Positions 8,857 to 17,019 of a stretch of DNA of 64,000 nt are shown one piece after another. The stretch's first letter is position 1. Each line of letters starts with the position of its first letter. The notes under the pieces are model-generated. The model did no database searches and was not told where the DNA came from. It was given only the letters and a program-made list of their open reading frames with translations. The position numbers and the translations under genes are program-made. Where the stretch lies: positions 682,001 to 746,000 of the forward strand of contig NZ_CP135996.1 of NCBI RefSeq assembly GCF_029211325.2. Direction: 5' to 3'. Source of the DNA: Caproicibacterium argilliputei. Its GTDB lineage: Bacteria > Bacillota > Clostridia > Oscillospirales > Acutalibacteraceae.

Positions 8857-9943
8857 ACAAATCCTCCGTTGCTTCAAAAATGAGATTATCACAGTCCCGC
8901 TCATAAGCATCAAGATCATGATTTGGCTTGTCCTGCGGCCGAACAGTGGGGGAGGTGTCATACTTTCCCGCCAGAATCTTTGCAGCATTGTCCGGGCGTG
9001 TAATCCAGTCAATGTCTGCCCGGAACACGCGCTTGTCATAGCCTGCAGTACGGCCTGTGAGAAAATCACTCTTTTCAACTTGCGAAAAAAGTGTATACAA
9101 GGAACACTGTTGCCGAGAGAGGAACTCCAGTTGATGGTACACCCGTGTTGTTCGCTTCGGCGTCCAGCCGATGGTTACCGGCTTAGGCAGGGAAGGACAC
9201 TTCTCTGCAAAAAGCTGCACAGCAGAAGTAACAACTTCTTGCATGGAGGGGAGGGGAGCACTCGCGTCCCTCCCCTCAGTTTGGCTAAAGTCCGTCTGGT
9301 TAAGGTCAGTATGGATAGTAGGTAATTTTGACGTTTCTCGCAGGTCATTTTGACTTTTCTCAGGAGTCATTTTTACCTTTCTAGAAACGTCATTACTACC
9401 TTTCTGAATCGGTAATAATGACAGGGGTTCCGGCGCGGATGAGGGGGTAAGTGCCTCGTTTTCGGGTGTTTCAGGGATACAATGGGTGTCATTTTTACAC
9501 ATCTGCATATACCTTTCGTACTTTTCAAGCTCTTTGTCACTGTCGCTCTCATTATTAGAGTCCATGTCAACCGAAAATTTCTCGGCATCATCTGCAGCCA
9601 TTTCGGCGTGTAGTACATAAATGCGATTGCTGCGGCCACACCCTGGTCGTTCTTCTTCAATTAATTTTGCATCGTGCAATTCCTTGAAAGCGTTGCTGAC
9701 TGTCTTCGGCTGCATCCCCAAAAGGTCAGCAATCGTTTCACGCGGATAGATCAGATAGACTTCGCCATTTTCATTTTTCCAGCCGTGCTTGATGGAGAGT
9801 GTCATTCTGTCCAGCAGCAGAGCATAAAGAATTTTGGCTTTCGGTGTCAGTGGTTTGTACTGTGGATTAGCGAAAAGGGCGTAGGGCATACGGATGAACC
9901 GCTCCTGCACGGTTTCCTCAATCCGATAACGACGGTTTTTCAT
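8846..9943 (-). CDS. repA: RepA_N-family plasmid replication initiator
   Basis: The 365-aa protein starts MKNRRYRIEETVQERFIRMP at ATG 9943 behind GGAGG. Residues ~15-110 carry the RepA_N winged-helix signature: F-RMPYALF, LTPKAKILYALLLDRM, YPRETIADLLG and TVSNAFKELHDAKLIEE. The middle is a Ser/Pro/Glu-rich linker and the C-terminal third is a separate helical domain (WTPKRTTRVYHQLEFLSR). RepA_N proteins start replication of low-copy Firmicutes plasmids and occur in integrative elements. Together with ParA, ParB and an integrase it defines the element's replication-maintenance module. A terminator lies directly upstream of its RBS. Confidence 0.9.
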   Translation of the reverse strand: MKNRRYRIEETVQERFIRMPYALFANPQYKPLTPKAKILYALLLDRMTLSIKHGWKNENGEVYLIYPRETIADLLGMQPKTVSNAFKELHDAKLIEEERPGCGRSNRIYVLHAEMAADDAEKFSVDMDSNNESDSDKELEKYERYMQMCKNDTHCIPETPENEALTPSSAPEPLSLLPIQKGSNDVSRKVKMTPEKSQNDLRETSKLPTIHTDLNQTDFSQTEGRDASAPLPSMQEVVTSAVQLFAEKCPSLPKPVTIGWTPKRTTRVYHQLEFLSRQQCSLYTLFSQVEKSDFLTGRTAGYDKRVFRADIDWITRPDNAAKILAGKYDTSPTVRPQDKPNHDLDAYERDCDNLIFEATEDLYAN

Positions 9944-9964
9944 AATATTTCCTCCAATAAAAAA

Positions 9965-9987
9965 GCACTCCTGACTTTTAGGAGTGC
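9965..9987 (-). terminator. Terminator directly before repA (possible attenuator)
   Basis: GCACTCCT, a short AAAAGTC loop, AGGAGTGC, then TTTTTT on the minus strand, ending a few nt before the repA GGAGG. It either ends the upstream gene cluster or limits read-through into repA. No promoter is obvious between it and repA, which favours attenuation. Confidence 0.7.
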
Positions 9988-9996
9988 TGCAAATTG

Positions 9997-10176
9997 CTAT
10001 TGCATGTACATTAATTCATATATTACGCTAAATAAAACCAAAATGATAAGTAAACAAATTATCCATTTTCCCCTTATCTTGCAGAGTCTGGCATCTCCTG
10101 TTGCCAGACTCTCTCCAAGAATTATGACTACAACGAAAAGACACAAAATTAGTAAAGTTAAAATATTCTGCAACAA
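9997..10176 (-). CDS. Small putative membrane protein, 59 aa
   Basis: A TTG at 10176 follows GGTGGTGA by a few nt and opens a 60-codon frame ending at TAG 9997-9999. It encodes two hydrophobic segments (ILTLLILCLFVVVIILGE and WIICLLIILVLFSVIYEL) separated by a basic loop. The start is non-ATG and a perfect 11-bp inverted repeat lies inside, so coding is plausible rather than proven. Confidence 0.45.
   Translation of the reverse strand: MLQNILTLLILCLFVVVIILGESLATGDARLCKIRGKWIICLLIILVLFSVIYELMYMQ
10083..10112. repeat. 11-bp perfect inverted repeat with 8-nt loop, upstream of repA
   Basis: AGAGTCTGGCA and TGCCAGACTCT flank an 8-nt loop. There is no T-run on either side, so it is not a typical terminator. 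It lies 140 bp upstream of repA inside a small putative ORF. A replication or copy-control role is possible but unsupported by other signs. Confidence 0.5.
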
Positions 10177-10311
10177 AAAATCACCACCAATCTAATTAGA
10201 CTTAACGGACATTTTGTATAATAAAGCACCGCCCGACAGCGCTTGAAAAGTCAACTGCCATTTTCAGCGGTTATCGCAGATTACGCAGGTTTTTACCTGC
10301 TGGCACAAAAA

Positions 10312-10343
10312 CGGCCAGACCACAAGATGTTGTGTTCTGGCCG
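10312..10343 (-). terminator. Terminator after the 10377-10910 gene
   Basis: CGGCCAGA(A)CACAA and TTGTG(G)TCTGGCCG arms around CATC, followed by TTTTTG on the minus strand. The stem has one internal mismatch. It closes the small-gene operon that follows parB. Confidence 0.75.
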
Positions 10344-10376
10344 CTTTTCTGCTATCTTCGATTTCCTCAGGTTTTC

Positions 10377-10910
10377 TTAAGCTTTGAATAATGCAAGATA
10401 ATGAGAATTGAGCACTGAAATCATGATAAATATGGCCATGCCAATCCAAAACCAAACAAACCATCTTCCAAATGAATAAAAGTAAACCGCTCCTATCACA
10501 AGGTCAAACAGTAAAATGAGAAAACCAAATCGGGAAGCTGCTCGCCCCTTTGCATACCATGGAACTTTCAAACTGTTGCAAACACTGAGCATATCATCGG
10601 CTACTTTCCAACCGTCTTCAGATGATTTCATATGAGCTATTTCCTCAAGTATTTCTTTTTCATGAGGATTATAGTCTGCTGCTTTGCGGTTTATGTTGTG
10701 ATAAGTGTTCCATGCGCTATCAAGTGCCTGCTGCCGAACAATCTCTTGCAACCGCAAACATGCTTTTTCGGAAAATTCAGCGACAAAAGAAGAATTGTCT
10801 TTTTCCTGCAGGCGAGAAGCACACCACTTTAATTCCGCCTGATATTTGCCTAACTTTCGGTAATTAGAATATTTCACATTTTCACCTTTTTTCCTGTCCG
10901 GTGCAGTCAT
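10377..10910 (-). CDS. Hypothetical protein with C-terminal membrane hairpin, 177 aa
   Basis: ATG 10910 overlaps the previous stop (ATGA) and has a GGAGGAGG site. Residues ~15-115 are helical and charged (YQAELKWCASRLQEKD...). Two hydrophobic helices near the C-terminus follow (FGFLILLFDLVIGAVYFYSF and WFVWFWIGMAIFIMISVL). No family is recognised. It is the last gene of a run of overlapping small genes on the element. Confidence 0.65.
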   Translation of the reverse strand: MTAPDRKKGENVKYSNYRKLGKYQAELKWCASRLQEKDNSSFVAEFSEKACLRLQEIVRQQALDSAWNTYHNINRKAADYNPHEKEILEEIAHMKSSEDGWKVADDMLSVCNSLKVPWYAKGRAASRFGFLILLFDLVIGAVYFYSFGRWFVWFWIGMAIFIMISVLNSHYLALFKA

Positions 10911-11260
10911 GGGTTGGCCTCCTCCGGATTGCCGAGCAGTGACCCGCAGAATGGGCAAATTTCAGCGCCGTTGAGTTCTGCAAGCATTTTTCCATATCCC
11001 TCAATCGCGCCTAAGTCGTGTTCCTTTTGCCCGGTTATGTCCCACACCACCCCGTCGTGCGAATCATCTCGGAATGTCCATCCGAGCGTTTGGTACAGAA
11101 AATTGCTCACAGCTTGAAAATCTTTTGCATACCAACGCATGGTACGCGTATCTTTACAATCCTTTGCGGCCACGTACTTGCTCCATATGTCCGCAAGCCC
11201 AAACGCACACTGCTTTTTGATGTCTTCATCGTCGAGGTTTTGCACATACTCAACTTTCAT
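10907..11260 (-). CDS. Hypothetical protein with C-terminal zinc-ribbon half, 117 aa
   Basis: MKVEYVQNLDDEDIKKQCAF is followed by a helical body and a C-terminal CPFCGSLLGN knuckle with a single CxxC pair. The stop overlaps the next start (ATGA) and the start overlaps the previous gene, so it is an operon member. Single CPFCG knuckles are common in phage and ICE accessory proteins. The function is unknown. Confidence 0.65.
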   Translation of the reverse strand: MKVEYVQNLDDEDIKKQCAFGLADIWSKYVAAKDCKDTRTMRWYAKDFQAVSNFLYQTLGWTFRDDSHDGVVWDITGQKEHDLGAIEGYGKMLAELNGAEICPFCGSLLGNPEEANP

Positions 11261-11442
11261 CCTTTTTCACCTTCTTTTTGATAATTTTCAATAAGAAATC
11301 TGCCGCAAAAAGGGCAGTTGTTGATAAAACTTGTTTCATACAAAACGGCGTTGTCAGCGCGGATTTTAAATGGTTTATTGGGCTTATGGTCTCGGCATAC
11401 CACGCATGGCTGTTCTAACGGTTTTAAATCGTTGGTTTTCAC
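11257..11442 (-). CDS. Small zinc-ribbon protein, 61 aa
   Basis: Two CxxC pairs, CVVC near residue 13 and CPFC near residue 44, form a probable zinc ribbon in a 61-aa protein starting MKTNDLKPLEQPC. It overlaps both neighbours by 4 bp. It is similar in style to small phage/ICE zinc-ribbon proteins. No specific function can be assigned. Confidence 0.65.
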   Translation of the reverse strand: MKTNDLKPLEQPCVVCRDHKPNKPFKIRADNAVLYETSFINNCPFCGRFLIENYQKEGEKG

Positions 11443-11855
11443 CCCTTTTCACCTGCTTCCGGCGGGCGGCGGTAGGCAAGCCACGATTTGCCGTAGTCCT
11501 CAAAATAAGCAATTGCAACAACGGCTACTCCGTCGGTTGACGTACTGATTACGCCTCCCGATTTGTGAGAGTAGTGCATATTCGCACTTACAATCGCCCA
11601 GTAGTTAGTATCCGAATCGTTTGGGTCGACGGCTTTTACCCACACCGGCTGTCCATCCATTTTTCGCAGCTCGCCCACTGTCAGCGGCTCATTCGGCTGC
11701 TGGGCGCGGGTAATAGATTCTTCTGCCATTTCTACAGCATCACATAATTCTTTGCGGGTGCAGTGCAATGGCTGTTGGTTTCGCGCTGCCTCGCCCCATA
11801 AAATTTCAATAGCACGTTCTGGACTTAACTGGCATGGCTTTAATTCTTCACTCAT
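11439..11855 (-). CDS. Phage/ICE-type hypothetical protein, 138 aa
   Basis: It begins MSEELKPCQLSPERAIEILW. The C-terminal half carries the pattern LTVGELRKMDGQPVWVK ... YGKSWLAYRRPPE. This pattern is familiar from Firmicutes prophage and conjugative-element proteins whose function is not known. It overlaps the next gene by 4 bp and the previous one by 8 bp. Confidence 0.7.
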   Translation of the reverse strand: MSEELKPCQLSPERAIEILWGEAARNQQPLHCTRKELCDAVEMAEESITRAQQPNEPLTVGELRKMDGQPVWVKAVDPNDSDTNYWAIVSANMHYSHKSGGVISTSTDGVAVVAIAYFEDYGKSWLAYRRPPEAGEKG

Positions 11856-12207
11856 TGGTTTCCTCCTTTACATCAACGATTTCGACGGCAACAAGCATTT
11901 CTGGCAGGTCATCGGGCAATGTGTCATTGCACGAAAGTTCGTCGCCAGCCCTGTTTTTAAGCGTCATGCTGTACCAACCGTCAGCATAATCTTCGTTTGT
12001 ATCTTCGTCCGGCTCATTGAACTCAAATTTGCAGTCGTTTTCGACAAACTTTGTATCTTCGTCAAGGTCGTCAAGGACATTTTCAAAGAGCTCTGCGCCC
12101 TTGCAGTTTCCGCCTATTTCAAAGGCAATATGACCGGTGTATTCCCACTGCTGAAAGGTGAGTCTTACAGTCTGTATTGCATTGTACATATTCGGATTGT
12201 AATTCAT
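11848..12207 (-). CDS. DUF5406-like hypothetical protein, 119 aa
   Basis: The start MNYNPNMYNAIQTVRLTFQQ and the pattern WEYTGHIAFEIGGNCKGAE ... VENDCKFEF ... MTLKNRAGDEL ... EIVDV recall DUF5406, a small-protein family of Firmicutes mobile elements (recalled, not searched). The protein is acidic and soluble. It has an RBS at rc 12211-12216. Confidence 0.6.
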   Translation of the reverse strand: MNYNPNMYNAIQTVRLTFQQWEYTGHIAFEIGGNCKGAELFENVLDDLDEDTKFVENDCKFEFNEPDEDTNEDYADGWYSMTLKNRAGDELSCNDTLPDDLPEMLVAVEIVDVKEETNE

Positions 12208-12235
12208 TTTTTCCTCCTTTTGTTGAACTGTTTTT

Positions 12236-12457
12236 TCATGGATTCAAGTTTTTCAGTAGCTTTTTGCACTTGCTTAGGCTTTGCATAGAGCAAAGCTGTT
12301 GCACAAGCCTTGCATTTTCTGAGGGAGCAACATCACTCACTTGTAACTTGTGTTCAGCCATGAGCTGTCGAGCTTTGAGAAGCGCTGCTTTTGCTTCGTT
12401 TTCATTGGGACTCGTTGAGAGAGCCAGCAACTTTGTTATTTTGCTTTTGATGTCCAT
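12236..12457 (-). CDS. Short DUF2786-like protein, 73 aa
   Basis: ATG 12457 follows GAAAGGAGTG. Residues 1-45 (DIKSKITKLLALSTSPNENE, then AKAALLKARQLMAEHKL) match the DUF2786 N-terminal helical pattern. Full-length members are longer, so this is either a short form or a truncated remnant. A frame opening at 12499 lacks an RBS. Confidence 0.6.
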   Translation of the reverse strand: MDIKSKITKLLALSTSPNENEAKAALLKARQLMAEHKLQVSDVAPSENARLVQQLCSMQSLSKCKKLLKNLNP

Positions 12458-12509
12458 AGTGTCACACTCCTTTCGGCCCATCTGGATAGGCATTTTCAAA
12501 CGCTGCTAA

Positions 12510-12884
12510 CTACAATAAATTGGTGATTACACGAAGCCAATACTCAAAGGCTATTAATTCAGCATTGGTAGTCTTTAACCGCATCTTATAGTAGGATGGC
12601 CATGAGTCATCAAACTGGGCAAGTTCAAACTCCTTGATTTCTTGCTCAAGCTGATGAATTGATCGTGCAATTTCTTTTCGAGTATTCATAAAAGCATATT
12701 CAGGTTGTTCGTTTACAAATTCTAAAAATGCTTTATGGATATTTGTTGTAATTTCGAGCCGACAGGATTTTTTCACAGAAAAGAATACCAACAGCCGTTT
12801 CTTTTGCATCCCTGCAATATTTTCAACCAGCAATGAATCTAGCTGCCTATTTAACCCTCGCCAGTTTACTGCCTTTGTATCCAT
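12510..12884 (-). CDS. Hypothetical protein, 124 aa
   Basis: ATG 12884 follows AAAAGGAGTG. The protein is helical, with a coiled-coil-like stretch (IARSIHQLEQEIKEFELAQF). No family is recognised. It lies 18 bp downstream of parB on the same strand. Confidence 0.6.
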   Translation of the reverse strand: MDTKAVNWRGLNRQLDSLLVENIAGMQKKRLLVFFSVKKSCRLEITTNIHKAFLEFVNEQPEYAFMNTRKEIARSIHQLEQEIKEFELAQFDDSWPSYYKMRLKTTNAELIAFEYWLRVITNLL

Positions 12885-12902
12885 AAAAGGCACTCCTTTT
12901 TA

Positions 12903-14021
12903 TCATTTTATTGGCCCATCAGGATATATGTTTTCAAACTCGGCTAGGCGCTGCACCAATTCCTCTTTTGTGGCCTCACTCCAATAGCCAGATTTAATTC
13001 CGTTGCAACGCTCATGTGTCAGGCGCTCATAACGTGCCGGGGCAGCTGCATCATTGACCACAATATCATCCTCAGAGAAAACAGTTTCCTGGTTTGGCAG
13101 GGGCAGGTTTCCGCTGCTGTCACGGACGTGCTTTTCGACTGCCTTACATTCATGCACCGGCGCAAAAGCTCTATTACCGGCAGATTGAATTTCTGGTATC
13201 TCGACCATTTTGCTCTGATTCCCAGCCGGAACAGGTTCCTCTACACCATCCGCTTCGTCAGGTTCCAGCAAATCAATTTTTCCGGCAAAGAAATCAGCCA
13301 GAATGTCACTGTACCAGTTGTGAAGGGTTTCAAGCTTCATGAGTCCTTCGGCTTGCTTCAACGATACTTTCTGACTGGGATTGTTTATCAGGTAATCTGC
13401 AAGGCGTTGCTGATTGCCAGGATAAGTGGTATCGGTCAGCATCACACCAGCCATAACCGGGATGCGTCCAGAGTCAACAAAAGCCAGCAGATTGCGGTTC
13501 AAATCTGCCAGCTTGATGTAACGTTGTATGGTTTTAATTGTTTCGCCGTAAGTATCAGCGATGGCGGCGGTGCTTTTTTTCTCACCACGCGCTTCGTATG
13601 CTGCCTTTTGCATTTTGTATGCATGAGCCAATTCGGATGGCAGCAGTTCATGACGTTGGTAAAGGTTGGTGTCAGTCAAAATCAAATCTGCTTCTGCATC
13701 TGTGCATTCGCGCACGATGCACTTTACTTTGCAACCGGCCAGTTCACAAGCGCGTTTACGGTTGCGACCTGCCAAGATAATGTACTTATTGTCTATCTTG
13801 CGAACGATGCAGGGCTGCTGCTGTCCGTTTTCGCGGATACTATCAGCCAACTGCGACAATTTGTCTGATCCGTAGGCGTGAAATGGTTGGTCTGTGATTT
13901 CTGTCAATTCAGACGGTTCAAATTCTACAATTTGAATATCGGATAGTAATGTGGTTGCACCCGAACCAAACAGTGTGCCGGAAAACGCTTGCTCCAGAGT
14001 CGGAAGTGACTGCTTTTTCAT
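12903..14021 (-). CDS. parB: ParB-family partition protein
   Basis: The 372-aa protein has the ParB N-terminal nuclease-like CTPase fold: DKLSQLADSIRENGQQQPC, then ILAGRNRKRACELAG (GxxR motif), then TDTNLYQRHELLPSELAHAY, followed by an HTH (KSTAAIADTYGETIKTIQRYIKL, given here in parts). The C-terminal ~120 residues are variable and end with YWSEATKEELVQRLAEFE. It partners with ParA (14224-15018), with one small gene between and ATGA overlaps, to segregate the extrachromosomal form. ATG 14021. Confidence 0.9.
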   Translation of the reverse strand: MKKQSLPTLEQAFSGTLFGSGATTLLSDIQIVEFEPSELTEITDQPFHAYGSDKLSQLADSIRENGQQQPCIVRKIDNKYIILAGRNRKRACELAGCKVKCIVRECTDAEADLILTDTNLYQRHELLPSELAHAYKMQKAAYEARGEKKSTAAIADTYGETIKTIQRYIKLADLNRNLLAFVDSGRIPVMAGVMLTDTTYPGNQQRLADYLINNPSQKVSLKQAEGLMKLETLHNWYSDILADFFAGKIDLLEPDEADGVEEPVPAGNQSKMVEIPEIQSAGNRAFAPVHECKAVEKHVRDSSGNLPLPNQETVFSEDDIVVNDAAAPARYERLTHERCNGIKSGYWSEATKEELVQRLAEFENIYPDGPIK

Positions 14022-14227
14022 TTCTTTTTACTCCCTTCCGATTGCGGAACACGGCAGTTCCACGCTTCGACAGCTTCTTGAATAGAACAATATACTTCAA
14101 AGATACTGTGTGCAATACACTTTTCATTGGAGCAAGTTATTCCGTATGTGTCGCAGTGCTTATCAGGGAAATAGTCAGTTTCTGGATATGCTCCACAAAA
14201 TGGGCAAGATTTTATTGCTTCATTCAT
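14018..14227 (-). CDS. Lar-type (restriction alleviation-like) zinc-ribbon protein, 69 aa
   Basis: The pattern CPFCGA ... ITCSNEKC ... EAVEAWNCR fits the Lar_restr_allev family of short zinc-ribbon proteins found in phages and mobile elements. The founding Rac-prophage Lar protein relieves type I restriction, but most homologues are untested. It sits between parA and parB with 4-bp overlaps on both sides. Confidence 0.7.
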   Translation of the reverse strand: MNEAIKSCPFCGAYPETDYFPDKHCDTYGITCSNEKCIAHSIFEVYCSIQEAVEAWNCRVPQSEGSKKK

Positions 14228-15018
14228 TGTTTATCACCTGCGATTCTTTTAGCAGCGGCAAGGTATGCCTGCCCAACACGGCTACTCTTACGGTGTACCA
14301 AACTGCCGCACAGAGCGTTATCATCATCTGTGCTGTTCCGCGCTTCTTGCAGCATCGGAACAGGCTCTGAAAAAACGAGGCTTCCATAGCTTTCTTTTAA
14401 AGCCGTGAAAACCTCGTTGCTCATTTTTGTCTGGCGACTATACATGGTAACGAGCATTCCAGCCAAGTATGGCTTAACATCCTGTGTCTGCTTAATTGCC
14501 ATATACCGCTGCAACATCTGCGGAATGCAATCATAAGCAAACTTTTCCGCCTGCACTGGTAACAGCAATTTGTCGCTGCATTTCAATGCATTACTAACCA
14601 GCAGATTATCAACAGCAGTCGGGCAATCAAACAAAATGTAGTCATATCGAGCGAAAAAATCGCGGTGAAAAATCCTGTCAAGCACGGTATTACTCTGACC
14701 ATCGTTACCTAAGACAGCATAGATACCGCCCAGCATCTTATTAGCCGGAATGTAGTCGAGCTGCTCCCGGTCGCTATGACGGATGAACAGAGCATCATCG
14801 TTAGAGCAGATACCAGACACTTCCTGGTAAATCAGCTCTGATATGGTGGGCTTGCCGTCCGGCTGATAGCCGAGCCAGCGGGACAAATGTCCCTGCTGAT
14901 CAAGGTCTACCAGAAGGACACTCTTTTTCAGCAGGTGCAAACCAGCACCGATATTCAATGCCGTTGTTGTTTTGCCGACGCCACCTTTTTCGATAGCTAC
15001 TGCAATAATTTTGCTCAT
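14224..15018 (-). CDS. parA: ParA-family partition ATPase
   Basis: The 264-aa protein starts MSKIIAVAIEKGGVGKTTTA, a deviant Walker A box (KGGVGKTT) at residues 11-18. Switch I-like LLVDLDQQGH follows near residue 40 and Walker B YILFDCPTA near residue 130. There is no N-terminal HTH, so it is the small plasmid ParA/Soj type. It would bind nucleoid DNA and move ParB-parS complexes. ATG 15018 follows AAAGGAG. Confidence 0.93.
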   Translation of the reverse strand: MSKIIAVAIEKGGVGKTTTALNIGAGLHLLKKSVLLVDLDQQGHLSRWLGYQPDGKPTISELIYQEVSGICSNDDALFIRHSDREQLDYIPANKMLGGIYAVLGNDGQSNTVLDRIFHRDFFARYDYILFDCPTAVDNLLVSNALKCSDKLLLPVQAEKFAYDCIPQMLQRYMAIKQTQDVKPYLAGMLVTMYSRQTKMSNEVFTALKESYGSLVFSEPVPMLQEARNSTDDDNALCGSLVHRKSSRVGQAYLAAAKRIAGDKQ

Positions 15019-15105
15019 GATTTTTCTCCTTTACAATGGGGGCTTTTCAGCCACAGACGTTAATATTTTGTCTTTTTGTCATTGTGCTGCCGATAGGCAA
15101 CAGGT

Positions 15106-15333
15106 TTACTCGTCAAGGAATGTAGAGTAAAACACTTCATCATCCGCAGGCTGGAGGGTGTGCTTTTTGGAAACCTGCGGTTCCTTTGGTTCAGCGTCAA
15201 CATACTGACGGTAATATATGCTGCCACGGTTGCGTTCCGGCTTTGACACATCCAGTATAATATGATTCTCTTTCAACCGTTCAATTTCCTGCGGCAGTTC
15301 GTCTGGCAGGGCAGTTAAGCGCATTTTAATCAT
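15106..15333 (-). CDS. Small plasmid/ICE-associated protein, 75 aa (DUF3970-like)
   Basis: MIKMRLTALPDELPQEIERL ... ILDVSKPERNRGSIYYRQYV resembles short DUF3970-type proteins of Firmicutes conjugative elements (from memory). It overlaps the upstream gene by 8 bp. The function is unknown. Confidence 0.6.
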   Translation of the reverse strand: MIKMRLTALPDELPQEIERLKENHIILDVSKPERNRGSIYYRQYVDAEPKEPQVSKKHTLQPADDEVFYSTFLDE

Positions 15334-15727
15334 TTTGATTTACCTCTTTCAAACAAGTCTGTATTTCCATCTCTGCGACATACGAAGCGCGGAGATAAGA
15401 GGATTCTTCATCTTCTGCATCGTAATTTTCTTCCAACGTGATGGGGTCAATGTACTGCTCAATACTGTCACCAAATATGCCAACTCCGCTGCATGAGAGA
15501 TATGTGTGCAGCTGGATGCAGCTGTGTGACAATCTGCTGTAATCGTTGCTGTCAGGCGTATAGCCAATACAGATTTGCAGATGCCCAATCTCCATTCTGT
15601 AGTGCCGAAAGTGTGACGGTACGTCTATGGTATCTTCGTCCGGGCGCAAACCTGCGGCAGTACCAAAATACTTTTTTGCTATCTGCTGAGCAAGTTTAAA
15701 GGTCAAGCGCGGTAGTTTGTTTTCCAT
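15326..15727 (-). CDS. Hypothetical protein, 133 aa
   Basis: ATG 15727 follows TAGGAGTG. The soluble acidic protein starts MENKLPRLTFKLAQQIAKKY. No domain is recognised. It is first or second in the parAB-containing transcript and overlaps both the Cys-rich peptide gene upstream and the gene downstream. Confidence 0.65.
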   Translation of the reverse strand: MENKLPRLTFKLAQQIAKKYFGTAAGLRPDEDTIDVPSHFRHYRMEIGHLQICIGYTPDSNDYSRLSHSCIQLHTYLSCSGVGIFGDSIEQYIDPITLEENYDAEDEESSYLRASYVAEMEIQTCLKEVNQND

Positions 15728-15810
15728 AATACTTCACTCCTAAAGTGGTTTCGGTGGGGGCCGCGACAACGGCCACAAGACGGATGGTTAGCACAGGTCT
15801 TTTTGTTCAT
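15703..15810 (-). CDS. Putative 35-aa Cys-rich peptide
   Basis: ATG 15810 lies 6 nt after GGAAGGAAGTG and encodes MNKKTCANHPSCGRCRGPHR plus 15 more residues, overlapping the start of the 133-aa gene. Three closely spaced Cys and two His could bind a metal. It may be a real small protein or a leader ORF coupling translation of the next gene. Confidence 0.4.
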   Translation of the reverse strand: MNKKTCANHPSCGRCRGPHRNHFRSEVLWKTNYRA

Positions 15811-15877
15811 CGGTTCACTTCCTTCCCAAATGTGATAGAATGTCGCATTTCAAATATGTAAAATGGTATAAAAAAGC

Positions 15878-15898
15878 ACTTGACAGCTAAGCCAAGTG
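15878..15898 (-). terminator. Terminator downstream of the integrase gene
   Basis: CACTTG and CAAGTG arms around a 9-nt loop, then CTTTTTT on the minus strand, 25 bp past the integrase stop. The stem is short (6 bp). Confidence 0.6.
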
Positions 15899-15922
15899 TG
15901 ATTAGACTCATAGTTAAGTTTG

Positions 15923-16933
15923 TTATTTAATAATTGATTGAAAATACGCGTCGCTGGTTTTGTGCAGTTTAGCAGCGCTTGGATGGCTGTACCTTGCGGT
16001 GGTTTCTGGTCGAGTGTGTCCGAGAATTACTTGTACATCGCGAAGATTAGCGCCAAGTTCTTGCATTAGTGTTGCTGTTGTATGACGGCATGAATGAACA
16101 TTCAAACGGTGGATACCAGATTCTTTCATAAATTTATTGTAAGAACGGTTAAAATTGGAAGGATATATTAATGTACCAACTGACGTGCCAAATGGATAGT
16201 CACAGGTTTTAGGAATGTTCAAAATAAGTTCCATCACCCATGAGGGGCAAGGAACGTCTCTTATGGAATCATGTGTTTTTGCCTTTCCATCAGTTACGCG
16301 AGGAATTCCATCATCGTCACAATAAACAGCTCTGCGGATGTGGATGATTCCTTTTTGAACATTCAAGTCGACATATTCAAGTCCTAACAGTTCCCCACGG
16401 CGTATCCCTGTTACAAGTAAAACGATAGTTCCAATTGCAATTTGCATGGCTACTCTACGGTGTCGTTTATTACTGATTCCTTGATAGTATGTAAGGGCAA
16501 AGGAAATGATTTTCTGAACCTCTTCAAGCTCATAACTACTACCGCTTTTTTCAGGCTTATGTGGAGACTTAAGTTTTCTGGCGGCATTTTTGATACAAAT
16601 GTCATTTTCTACTGCGGATTCAAAAGTTGAGCGCAAAAGTCCATACATTTTTTGAATGTATGATTCGGACGCTGTTACTGCAAAATTATTTAGAAATTTC
16701 TGCAACATGATGGGGGTAATTGTGGTTATAGCAAGTTCCTGTAGTTGAGACGGAATTTTATTTTGCAATAGTTCCAGTTGATGATAGGATTTGGCACTTA
16801 CAGTTCCTTTGCGTTCTCCTTCTAAATATTTTGTCATCCATTCTCCAAACGTTATCGTCGGTTGGTTCTGTTTCAAAATGGATGTAATAGGCGAAAGAGC
16901 GGTTTTCAACATCATAATTTCTTCTTGTGTCAT
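15923..16933 (-). CDS. int: Tyrosine recombinase (site-specific integrase)
   Basis: The 336-aa protein has an N-terminal SAM-like DNA-binding domain (residues ~30-120) and a C-terminal catalytic domain. The catalytic set is visible: Arg in TGIRRGELLGL, HSCRHTTAT (HxxR), LGHTRPETTARY with the nucleophilic Tyr in RYSHP. It lies directly beside a tRNA-Val 3' fragment (17020-17064), so it probably integrates the element into that tRNA gene. The start at ATG 16933 is likely; a second Met is 6 residues in. Confidence 0.93.
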   Translation of the reverse strand: MTQEEIMMLKTALSPITSILKQNQPTITFGEWMTKYLEGERKGTVSAKSYHQLELLQNKIPSQLQELAITTITPIMLQKFLNNFAVTASESYIQKMYGLLRSTFESAVENDICIKNAARKLKSPHKPEKSGSSYELEEVQKIISFALTYYQGISNKRHRRVAMQIAIGTIVLLVTGIRRGELLGLEYVDLNVQKGIIHIRRAVYCDDDGIPRVTDGKAKTHDSIRDVPCPSWVMELILNIPKTCDYPFGTSVGTLIYPSNFNRSYNKFMKESGIHRLNVHSCRHTTATLMQELGANLRDVQVILGHTRPETTARYSHPSAAKLHKTSDAYFQSIIK

Positions 16934-17019
16934 AGTTATTCAAGATCCTTTCTTTTTCTAATAGTTATATTATTTCATATAATAAAGAAAGGGATGACAC
17001 TATGTGACATAATTTTCGC

